This document shows positions 8,100-13,288 of a stretch of 13,357 nt of DNA, in pieces; the stretch's first letter is position 1; each line of letters begins with the position of its first letter. The translations under genes and the position numbers were made by a program. Below the pieces are notes generated by a model. The model had not been told where the DNA came from. It did no database searches and saw only the letters and a program-made list of their open reading frames with translations. Location: NCBI GenBank assembly GCA_035649575.1, contig DASRJH010000083.1:1-13357 (forward strand), in the 5' to 3' direction. This DNA comes from DASVAL01 sp035649575 (GTDB taxonomy: Bacteria > Planctomycetota > UBA1135 > UBA2386).

Positions 8100-10187
8100 C
8101 TACGCCTGGCTCGCCGCAGCGAGCCAGCGGCAAGGCCGGCGCTGCTCGCGCGGCAGCTCGCGCTCGACGCGCCAGAACCCCTTGCCGTGGCCGGCCGGCG
8201 CGCTGCGGCGCGCAGCCGGCGAGGGCAGTCCGCAGCCGCGCACGATCCACGCGACGTCGTCGGCCGTGAGACCGAACGCGCGCCCCGTGAGCAGATCGAT
8301 GCGCGTGGCCAGCTCGCGTCGCTGCTGCGGTTCGACGGCCGGCTCGCTGGCCGCGATCCACCCTTCGTCGCTGGCCTGCTGCCACAGCGGCCCGTGCCAG
8401 GGCAGCACTGCGCACAAGCGCAGCGCGATCGCCGCGAGCTCCGACTCGGTCGCGGCGTCGAGCCGCGGCAGCACGCAATCGGCGAGCACGAAGCCGTTGA
8501 GGTTCGTGCCACCGAGGCGCAGCCGCACTGCCCAATCGAACGCCAGGGAACTGAGCAGCGCGGCCCCGGCCGCGATCGCGCGCAACGGCGCGTGGAGGTG
8601 CAGGCGCGGCTCGAACACGCCGAGCGAGTTGCCACACGGCACATCGGGCAAGAGGCACGCGACGGCCGTGCGTTCGTTCGTCGCGTTCGAGAGCGCACGC
8701 AGCACGATGCGTGCGCGCGCGCGTTGCAGCGCCCTGCTGCGCCACGGACCGGCGGCAACGAGCCAGGCCGGGCGCAGGTCGTCGATGGCCGCCGGCGTCT
8801 CCCACGCGGTGCCATGGCCCGTGCCGCGCACGTGAGCGCCCGTGTTCGGATGCAGGTCGTAGACCATTGCGCCCTGGTAGAGCGGCAGCAGGTCGTCGTG
8901 CCCGGGCCGGCGCCAGACGCCATCGCCGCAGCGCCTGTAGCCCTGCGCCTCGGCGCCGCTGCGCGCGACGAAGTGCTCGCGATCCGACGTCATGTTGAAG
9001 TCGCCCTGCCGCCACACGAACGCGCCGTCGCGGCCGAGCAGCGGACGGCTGTCGGCATGCATGCGCCGCAGCACTTCGAGATCGCGCCGGTCGTCGACTT
9101 CGACGAACGCACCCGAGTGTGGGCTCAGTGCCTGCAGCTCGGCGCGTCCGTAGCGCGTGTGCGCGGGTGCTTCCGCTGCCCAGTCGGCGACGTCGAACCG
9201 CCCGAAGGCCGTCGCCACGCAGGCGGTCGTGCCGCCCTTCGTGCCGACGATCGCGGCGAAGCGGTAGCGGTTGTCGATCGCGAAGATCCTCTTCCGGTTC
9301 TCGAAGCCGAACAGCCACTCCCATTCGCATTGCTCGAGCAAGAGGCGTCGCAGCGGCTCGGCCTCGCGGTCGAACCAGAGACTCGCCGGCACGATGAGGC
9401 CGAAGCGCCCGCCGGGCCGCAGCAGCTGATGCGCGCGTTCGACGAAGAGGCGGTAGGTGAAGAGCTTGCCGCGGCCCTGGTGGAGGAAATGGGGGCGCAG
9501 GCGCGCGACGCGCGCGGCCGCGTCCTCGCCGGATTGCATGGTCTCCCACGGCGGATTGGTCAGCACCGCGTCGAAGCTGGCGGGCTCGAGGTCGATCAGG
9601 CCGTCGCCCGCGCGGATGTGCGTCGCGAGGTCGATGGGATCCGGTGCGTCGTCGCCGCACGCCTCGAACAGGGCCAGCGCCGCGAGTGCGGCCGCGGTGC
9701 TGTCGAGGTCGACGCCGTGCAGGCAGGTGACCGCGTCGCGTGCGCGCAGGCCCGTGGTCGTGAGCGTGCGCAGTGCTCCGAGCAGGAACGTGCCGCCGCC
9801 GACCGCCGGATCGCAGATGCGGAGCCTCGAGGGGTCGCCGTTGCGCAGCAGGGGTGCGAGCGTGCGCGCGACGGTCGGCTCGGCGAGCTCGAGCGGCGTG
9901 AACCACGCGCCGCGCTGCTTGCGCTGGTCCACAGCAAGCAACGTCGGGTAGGTGATCGCGAGCGCCGCGAACGTGTCGGGCAGAGGGCGTTCGGGCAGCG
10001 GCGGCGTGTGGGCTTCGGCTGCGTCGATCGGCAGCAGCGTGTCCGCTACTGCCGCCGAGGTCCGCGCGGCGATCGCGCTGCGCAGGAACCGCCGCGCGCT
10101 GGCCCAGCGGCGATGGAGCCCTGCAGCGTGGCCTTTCACCCGCCTGGCATCGCCGACGCTCGTCACGAGATCAGCGTGCGCGCTCAC
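8100..10187 (-). CDS. Eco57I/TaqI-type DNA adenine N6-methyltransferase, no visible nuclease domain
   Basis: 695 residues from GTG 10185-10187. The N-terminus is uncertain: this is not an ATG, no good ribosome-binding site is seen, and the first 70 residues look unconserved. The methyltransferase motifs appear in gamma-class order: FTP (96-98, motif X), ICDPAVGGGTFL (124-135, motif I, S-adenosylmethionine binding), HGVDLD (157-162, motif II), AGDGL (193-197, motif III), NPPW (211-214, motif IV, catalytic N6-adenine signature) and RFGLIVPASL (261-270). Residues about 355-620 resemble the TaqI_C/Eco57I target-recognition region, including VWRQGDFNMT and LLPLYQGAMVYDLHP. Type IIG enzymes carry a PD-(D/E)XK nuclease at the N-terminus; the roughly 75 residues before motif X are too few for one. 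It could be an orphan methyltransferase, a defence-system subunit or a degenerate Type IIG enzyme. It is transcribed divergently from intI, with a 264-base gap. Confidence 0.87.
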   Translation of the reverse strand: MSAHADLVTSVGDARRVKGHAAGLHRRWASARRFLRSAIAARTSAAVADTLLPIDAAEAHTPPLPERPLPDTFAALAITYPTLLAVDQRKQRGAWFTPLELAEPTVARTLAPLLRNGDPSRLRICDPAVGGGTFLLGALRTLTTTGLRARDAVTCLHGVDLDSTAAALAALALFEACGDDAPDPIDLATHIRAGDGLIDLEPASFDAVLTNPPWETMQSGEDAAARVARLRPHFLHQGRGKLFTYRLFVERAHQLLRPGGRFGLIVPASLWFDREAEPLRRLLLEQCEWEWLFGFENRKRIFAIDNRYRFAAIVGTKGGTTACVATAFGRFDVADWAAEAPAHTRYGRAELQALSPHSGAFVEVDDRRDLEVLRRMHADSRPLLGRDGAFVWRQGDFNMTSDREHFVARSGAEAQGYRRCGDGVWRRPGHDDLLPLYQGAMVYDLHPNTGAHVRGTGHGTAWETPAAIDDLRPAWLVAAGPWRSRALQRARARIVLRALSNATNERTAVACLLPDVPCGNSLGVFEPRLHLHAPLRAIAAGAALLSSLAFDWAVRLRLGGTNLNGFVLADCVLPRLDAATESELAAIALRLCAVLPWHGPLWQQASDEGWIAASEPAVEPQQRRELATRIDLLTGRAFGLTADDVAWIVRGCGLPSPAARRSAPAGHGKGFWRVERELPREQRRPCRWLAAASQA
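8106..8127. terminator. Hairpin at the convergent gene ends (candidate bidirectional terminator)
   Basis: A perfect 9-base stem (CTGGCTCGC at 8106-8114 with GCGAGCCAG at 8119-8127) encloses a 4-base loop. It begins 12 bases after the stop of the plus-strand DUF1028 gene and lies inside the last codons of the minus-strand methyltransferase gene. The position between convergent genes suggests transcription termination, but there is no T run on either side, so a Rho-independent terminator of the classic kind is not supported. Confidence 0.35.
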
Positions 10188-10439
10188 GCCGCCGATTCCA
10201 AGCGCGGAATGGCGGACCAGGCGCGCCGCTCGGAGGTCGACGGCGTGACCGGGCAGGTGCGGCAGCGCACTCGGCGCGAACGCCGCGGGCCAGCCTGGTC
10301 GAGCTCGCTACCGTCTCCGCGCGTCGACTCGCCTCGGCTGCGAGCCGCACGAGCCTGCTCTTCGGCATGGTGTGGCTGCCCTGATGCCCGTCGCCGCGAT
10401 TCTCGCGAATTCGTGCCACCGCGGGCGATCTCGGGGCAC

Positions 10440-10444
10440 AGGAG
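10440..10444 (+). promoter_or_regulatory. Ribosome-binding site of intI
   Basis: AGGAG lies 7 bases before the ATG at 10452-10454, an ideal spacing. It decides the start of the integrase gene, whose frame is open far upstream. It is the clearest Shine-Dalgarno sequence in the window; the other genes have weak or no such site. The rest of the 264-base gap to the divergent methyltransferase gene shows no promoter or LexA-type operator that I can support. Confidence 0.75.
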
Positions 10445-10451
10445 CAACGAC

Positions 10452-11636
10452 ATGGGTCCCTCGCGACTCCAGGACCGCCTCGTTGCCGAGGTCCGTACCC
10501 GCCATTACAGCCCGCGCACGGAGGAAGCCTACGTGCACTGGTTTCGCCGCTTCGTGCGCTTCCACGGCCTCCGGCATCCGCGCGAGCTCGGCGCCGCCGA
10601 GGTGACGGCCTTCCTCTCTCATCTCGCGATGCACGAGCGCTGCGCCCCGGCGACGCAGAACCAGGCGCTCTCGGCGCTGCTGTTCCTCTATCGCCGCGTG
10701 CTCGGTCTCGACCTGCCGTGGCTCGACGATCTCGTCCGTCCAGCGCCGCGCCAGCACCTTCCGGTCGTGCTCGAACGAGCCGAGGTCGCCGCCGTGCTCG
10801 CCCAACTCGACGGCGCGCCGCGTCTCGTCGCCAGCCTGCTCTACGGGGCCGGCCTGCGCCTGCTCGAGTCCCTGCACGTGCGCATCAAGGACGTCGACTT
10901 CGCGCGTTCGTCGATCACCATCCGTGCCGGCAAGGGGGACAAGGACCGGCAAACCCTGCTGCCGGCGTCCCTGCGTCCCGCCCTGCTCGCGCACCGCGCC
11001 GCCGTCGAACGCCAGTACGCCGACGATCTGCATCGCGGCGCCGGCTGGGTCGAGCTGCCCCACGCGCTGGCCGGCAAGCTGCCCAACGCCGGCCGCGAAT
11101 GGGCCTGGCAGTGGTTTTTCCCCGCGACTCGCACCTACTACCATCCCGGCACCGGCCAGCGGCGTCGCCATCACTTCCACGAGTCGGCGATCCAGAAGGC
11201 CGTCCACCTCGCCGCCATGCGTTCGCGCATTCCCAAGCGGGTCTCCTGTCACACCTTCCGCCACTCGTTCGCCACCCACCTGCTCGAGGACGGCTACGAC
11301 CTGCGCACCATCCAGAAGCTGCTCGGCCATGCCGATGTGCGGACGACGATGATCTACACTCACGTGCTCAACCGCGGGCCGCACGGGGTGCGCAGTCCCC
11401 TGGAGATGCTCGGCCCGTTGCCGCCGGCTGCGTCGGCGCCCGCGTCGGCATCGGTCGAGTCGCGTGGTGTCGAGAGAAACGCTGGAGGGGCCATGGCTCC
11501 CGAGCGCTCCGCTCTTGGCGAGGGGACGGTCGTTGAACGGGACGCGCCGCGTGCGGCGAAGCATGGTGATGCAGACTCCAGCGAAGGTGGAGGAGTTCGT
11601 CCACGGGGCTGGGACGAGGAGGGCGATGCGTGCTAG
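10452..11636 (+). CDS. intI: Integron integrase (IntI-family tyrosine recombinase)
   Basis: This 394-residue recombinase inserts and excises gene cassettes by recombining attI with folded single-stranded attC sites. The N-terminal SAM-like domain covers about 1-95 (RTRHYSPRTEEAYVHWFRRF). The catalytic residues are visible: Arg136 in YGAGLRLLES, Lys161 in the GKGDKDR hairpin, His267 and Arg270 in HTFRHSFATHLL, His293 in LLGHADVRTT, and nucleophile Tyr302 in MIYTHV. The segment ELPHALAGKLPNAGREWAWQ (201-220), followed by WFFP, is the extra helix region that separates IntI from XerC/D and binds the extrahelical attC bases. The start is fixed by AGGAG at 10440-10444. Integrases of this type usually end soon after the RSPLEML-like motif (here 314-320). 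This one has some 74 further residues of low-complexity, Gly/Ala/Glu-rich sequence. It points towards its cassettes rather than away from them. Confidence 0.95.
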   Translation: MGPSRLQDRLVAEVRTRHYSPRTEEAYVHWFRRFVRFHGLRHPRELGAAEVTAFLSHLAMHERCAPATQNQALSALLFLYRRVLGLDLPWLDDLVRPAPRQHLPVVLERAEVAAVLAQLDGAPRLVASLLYGAGLRLLESLHVRIKDVDFARSSITIRAGKGDKDRQTLLPASLRPALLAHRAAVERQYADDLHRGAGWVELPHALAGKLPNAGREWAWQWFFPATRTYYHPGTGQRRRHHFHESAIQKAVHLAAMRSRIPKRVSCHTFRHSFATHLLEDGYDLRTIQKLLGHADVRTTMIYTHVLNRGPHGVRSPLEMLGPLPPAASAPASASVESRGVERNAGGAMAPERSALGEGTVVERDAPRAAKHGDADSSEGGGVRPRGWDEEGDAC

Positions 11637-11758
11637 CTAGTAGGCGGAAGTGTCGAATCACGGGGCTTGCGCCCTGCTCGATGGGGTGTTCGCAGTTGTG
11701 TTCGCTGTGCCGCTGGCATCGTGAGCGATGACTTGGTGGTCGTCACGTCGCGCAATCT

Positions 11759-11820
11759 GGTAGGCTGACGGCCGTCACTGCGTGCCGGATGTCGGCACTT
11801 CAGTCGACTACGAGTTGGGC
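11759..11820 (+). other. attI recombination site next to the first cassette
   Basis: GTTGGGC at 11814-11820 fits the GTTRRRY core site, with crossover between G11814 and T11815. It is the exact reverse complement of GCCCAAC (12106-12112), which opens the attC of cassette 1. That is the relation expected between the two ends of one cassette, so the sequence left of 11815 must be attI or an older partner site. It lies 178 bases past the intI stop. The left limit given is a guess that includes three nearby inverted repeats and the sequence GGTAGGCTG, which also occurs 5' of attC1 (12095-12103). No classical attI1-like direct repeats are obvious. Confidence 0.75.
11766..11809. repeat. Cluster of three small inverted repeats in the attI region
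   Basis: TGACGGCCGTCA (11766-11777) is a perfect 12-base palindrome. GTGCCG (11782-11787) and CGGCAC (11793-11798) form a 6-base stem with loop GATGT. AGTCGACT (11802-11809) is a perfect 8-base palindrome. All three lie within 50 bases left of the crossover point and may be integrase contact sites, or traces of a decayed attC. Short palindromes arise easily in GC-rich DNA, so each alone is weak. Confidence 0.4.
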
Positions 11821-12200
11821 GGGCAGAGCATGCCGGGTCGAGCCAAGAAGACATCGCTGGAGGCTGTCGGCGAGTGGGTGTGCTTGCCCTCCTTTCTCGT
11901 TGCCGGCGCACTCTACGCATTGGTCACGTGTGTCCCTGACGCTGTGTTGAAGCGAGACCTGCTGATCGGTGCGTTCCTGGTCGCGGGGGTTGGCGCCGGC
12001 CTGGTGAACTTTCGGGCGGCTCCAAAAGGCATTCGAGTCACGGGAGTGACGGCCATGGCGGCGGGTCTCACAGCCGCGGCTTGCGTCGTGTTGTGGTAGG
12101 CTGCCGCCCAACAAGACGCAGCAAGCGACGAGCCGCACGCAAGAGCAACCGAGGTTCAATAGCAACCGATCGTGCGGCTCGCGCCTGAGCGTCAGAGGCG
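11815..12200 (+). mobile_element. Gene cassette 1 (membrane protein)
   Basis: This 386-base cassette runs from the crossover at 11814/11815 to that at 12200/12201. It begins TTGGGC and carries one gene whose ATG is 15 bases from the cassette edge and whose stop (12097-12099) is 6 bases before its attC. This is the compact layout usual for cassettes. The tight match between its two end 7-mers shows it was inserted as a unit. Confidence 0.85.
11830..12099 (+). CDS. Small membrane protein with three predicted transmembrane helices (cassette 1)
   Basis: This 89-residue protein starts at ATG 11830-11832 with a basic cytoplasmic-type start (MPGRAKK). Three hydrophobic segments are visible: about 17-36 (WVCLPSFLVAGALYALVTCV), 43-61 (DLLIGAFLVAGVGAGLVNF) and 70-89 (VTGVTAMAAGLTAAACVVLW). 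Basic residues between the second and third (Arg62, Lys66, Arg69) should face the cytoplasm. The frame is also open upstream to GTG 11782, which would add 16 residues encoded across the attI junction. The inner ATG is preferred because it lies inside the cassette. No strong ribosome-binding site is visible, so translation may be coupled to read-through from intI. I do not recognise a family. Small hydrophobic proteins are common in cassette arrays, but the function cannot be inferred. Confidence 0.72.
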   Translation: MPGRAKKTSLEAVGEWVCLPSFLVAGALYALVTCVPDAVLKRDLLIGAFLVAGVGAGLVNFRAAPKGIRVTGVTAMAAGLTAAACVVLW

Positions 12201-12206
12201 TTGGCT
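12106..12206 (+). repeat. attC1, recombination site of cassette 1 (101 bp)
   Basis: The left core is GCCCAAC (12106-12112) and the right core GTTGGCT (12200-12206), with crossover after G12200. The inner arms CGAGCCGCACG (12129-12139) and CGTGCGGCTCG (12171-12181) pair perfectly over 11 bases. The outer arms GACGC (12115-12119) and GCGTC (12189-12193) also pair. The loop between the inner arms contains two near-copies of a 13-base motif. The interior is almost identical to attC2. Confidence 0.9.
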
Positions 12207-12544
12207 GGGCGCGCGGTTGCCGCGGTCGTCATCGTCGGTCGTCATCGCCGGAAGAAAGCAAGGCACCTCGGATGCGCGGTTGCGCGATGCCTTCATGCTG
12301 CGCGGGTGCGCGACGCCGGCCGGAGCCGCAGCTGCGCGACGCCTGCACGAGGGCCGGCGTTCGGACTGATTCGCCCGAGGCCCCGTTCAGCGGGTGAGCC
12401 CGAGGTCTCGGGGCTTGAGACGCGTGCCGGATGTGCGACCATGAGCGCCAGCCAACAAGACGCAGCAAGCGACGAGCCGCACGCAAGAGCAACCGAGGTT
12501 CAAGAGCAACCGACCGTGCGGCTCGCGCCTGAGCGTCAAAGACG
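12201..12544 (+). mobile_element. Gene cassette 2 (no convincing gene)
   Basis: This 344-base cassette opens TTGGCT and ends with attC2, which opens with the matching AGCCAAC. About 240 bases lie outside the attC. Open frames exist on both strands: one begins at the cassette's own TTG 12201, and another begins inside attC1 and ends at 12369. Their Arg/Ala-rich, low-complexity translations have no start signal and are typical of random GC-rich DNA. It may carry a regulatory RNA, a promoter or a decayed gene. The last ~30 bases before attC2 resemble those before attC3. Confidence 0.75.
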
Positions 12545-12550
12545 TTGTGC
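12450..12550 (+). repeat. attC2, recombination site of cassette 2 (101 bp)
   Basis: The left core is AGCCAAC (12450-12456) and the right core GTTGTGC (12544-12550). The inner arms are CGAGCCGCACG (12473-12483) and CGTGCGGCTCG (12515-12525); the outer arms are GACGC (12459-12463) and GCGTC (12533-12537). Spacing of every element is identical to attC1. Outside the core ends only about four positions differ from attC1. Confidence 0.9.
12484..12513 (+). repeat. 13-base direct repeat in the attC2 loop
   Basis: CAAGAGCAACCGA occurs at 12484-12496 and again at 12501-12513, separated by GGTT. It fills the loop between the inner arms. In attC1 the second copy has one change (CAATAGCAACCGA), and in attC3 the first copy is degraded. 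AACC-GA-GGTT inside it can form a small extra stem. This looks like an old tandem duplication in the variable terminal part of the site. Confidence 0.75.
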
Positions 12551-12828
12551 AGAAGCGAGTGGTCTCGGTCGTCTGCCTCGGTTGGCGGTGGCGGCGAGGA
12601 ACCAAGGGATCGTGGTGTGCGATGCGCGACGCCGGTTCGTGCGCGAGGGCGGGAGTGCGCCGGCAGTGGCCCCGGCAAGATGCGCGCGACTGAGGGCTGG
12701 GCGTCGCGGGCCGGATGTGCGAGCATCAGCTCTGCACAACAAGCCGCAGCAAGCGACGAGCCGCGCGGAACCAACAACGAGGTTCAAGAGCAACCGACCG
12801 CGCGGCTCGCGCCTGAGCGGCAGAGACG
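12545..12828 (+). mobile_element. Gene cassette 3 (no convincing gene)
   Basis: This 284-base cassette opens TTGTGC and ends with attC3, which opens with the matching GCACAAC. Only about 190 bases lie outside the attC, too few for most genes. A frame from TTG 12545 is open through attC3 into the lipoprotein gene of cassette 4, but the part in this cassette reads as Ser/Gly/Arg-rich filler. Sequence just before attC3 (GCCGGATGTGCGA, then CAT, then AGC) matches that before attC2, so cassettes 2 and 3 may share ancestry beyond the attC. Function unknown. Confidence 0.75.
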
Positions 12829-12834
12829 TTGGCC
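12734..12834 (+). repeat. attC3, recombination site of cassette 3 (101 bp)
   Basis: The left core is GCACAAC (12734-12740) and the right core GTTGGCC (12828-12834). The inner arms are CGAGCCGCGCG (12757-12767) and CGCGCGGCTCG (12799-12809); the outer arms are GCCGC (12743-12747) and GCGGC (12817-12821). Compared with attC1 and attC2, one base pair in each arm has changed on both sides, so pairing is kept. Length and spacing are the same as in the other two. Confidence 0.9.
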
Positions 12835-12838
12835 AGTC

Positions 12839-13207
12839 ATGCGTGCAGCCTTGATATCGTTGTTGTGTGTTCTCGGGAGTGGTTGCTCCTCTGGGCCACC
12901 AGAGGGCTCTGCACTTTCAGCGCGACTCGCGAGTCTTCCCGAAGAGTGGCCTCCAAGGCTCACCTTCTCGAAAGATGCCCAAGGCCGGGTGGTGCTGCGG
13001 GACGGCAAGAGGATCGCTGTGCAGATTGAGCCGGGTCGTGCGGTGTCCACCGGTCCGTGGACCATGGCGATCTTCGACGAGCACGGCTACAAGGCCGAGT
13101 TCCAGCCGATCGAGCGGTTCGATGGCCACTTGCTCGGAGTCTTGTTGGTCGAGCAGCCAGGCAAGGTGGTCTGCATCGGGGATCGCGCCGCATGCAAGGT
13201 CCCGTAG
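12839..13207 (+). CDS. Putative small lipoprotein (cassette 4)
   Basis: This 122-residue protein starts at ATG 12839-12841, just inside the cassette. MRAALISLLCVLGSGCSS is a lipoprotein-type signal: short basic start, hydrophobic core, then Gly-Ser-Gly before Cys16. The lipobox is loose, with Leu at -4. The mature part has a beta-rich look: LTFSKDAQGRVVLRDGKRIA (41-60), then VQIEPG, TMAIFDEHGY, and LLGVLLVEQPGKVVCIGD (98-115). Cys112 and Cys119 could form a disulphide. The upstream frame is open back to 12545 through attC3, but the signal peptide marks the real start. No strong ribosome-binding site lies in the attC3 tail. I do not recognise a family. Signal-peptide proteins are common in chromosomal integron cassettes; the role is unknown. 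Confidence 0.78.
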   Translation: MRAALISLLCVLGSGCSSGPPEGSALSARLASLPEEWPPRLTFSKDAQGRVVLRDGKRIAVQIEPGRAVSTGPWTMAIFDEHGYKAEFQPIERFDGHLLGVLLVEQPGKVVCIGDRAACKVP

Positions 13208-13213
13208 GATGCT

Positions 13214-13220
13214 GGCCAAC
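13214..13220 (+). repeat. Left core of the attC of cassette 4
   Basis: GGCCAAC is the exact reverse complement of GTTGGCC at 12828-12834, which opens cassette 4, and it lies 7 bases after the stop of the cassette gene. Both facts match the other three cassettes. The sequence that follows does not resemble attC1-3, so this attC belongs to a different family or is decayed. Confidence 0.65.
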
Positions 13221-13260
13221 ACTCATAAGGCCCCCGACGTCAAGAGAGAAAAGAACGGCC

Positions 13261-13288
13261 ACCAGGTCACCCTGACGAGTGACCTGGT
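13261..13288 (+). terminator. Strong hairpin after the cassette 4 gene (candidate terminator or attC arm)
   Basis: A perfect 10-base stem (ACCAGGTCAC at 13261-13270 with GTGACCTGGT at 13279-13288) has an 8-base loop and a short T run (TTT, 13288-13290) after it. It lies 53 bases past the stop of the lipoprotein gene. It could end transcription of the array, or be the inner arm of an unrelated attC that starts at 13214. The T run is short for a strong intrinsic terminator. Confidence 0.4.

Noticed and set aside
6028..9906. Very long minus-strand open frame (about 1290 residues), and the long plus-strand open frame in the intI frame that is open from 5982 up to the intI start.
   Set aside because: Both are Arg-rich shadows caused by high third-position GC in the real genes on the other frames.
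11691..11701. GTTGTGT at 11695-11701 as a second attI or old attC core.
   Set aside because: No partner ACACAAC is seen and no hairpin arms flank it.
12415..12445. Promoter-like pair TTGAGA and GACCAT with a 16-base gap before attC2.
   Set aside because: The second box matches the consensus poorly and the pair is not kept before attC3, where the neighbouring sequence is otherwise conserved.
12106..12834. Possible CRISPR array, from three near-identical repeats at intervals of 344 and 284 bases.
   Set aside because: The repeats are 101 bp with attC core ends, spacers differ in size and are cassette-sized, and no cas gene is present.
12545..12838. N-terminal extension of the cassette 4 lipoprotein gene back to TTG 12545.
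   Set aside because: It crosses attC3 and a cassette junction, and a clear signal peptide starts at ATG 12839.
12201..12854. Long plus-strand frames running through cassettes 2 and 3 with a repeated peptide (AASDEP, then RLAPERQRR).
   Set aside because: The repeated peptide is just the translation of the attC sites. The remainder is Arg/Ala/Ser-rich with no start signal. Annotating it as a repeat protein would be an artefact.
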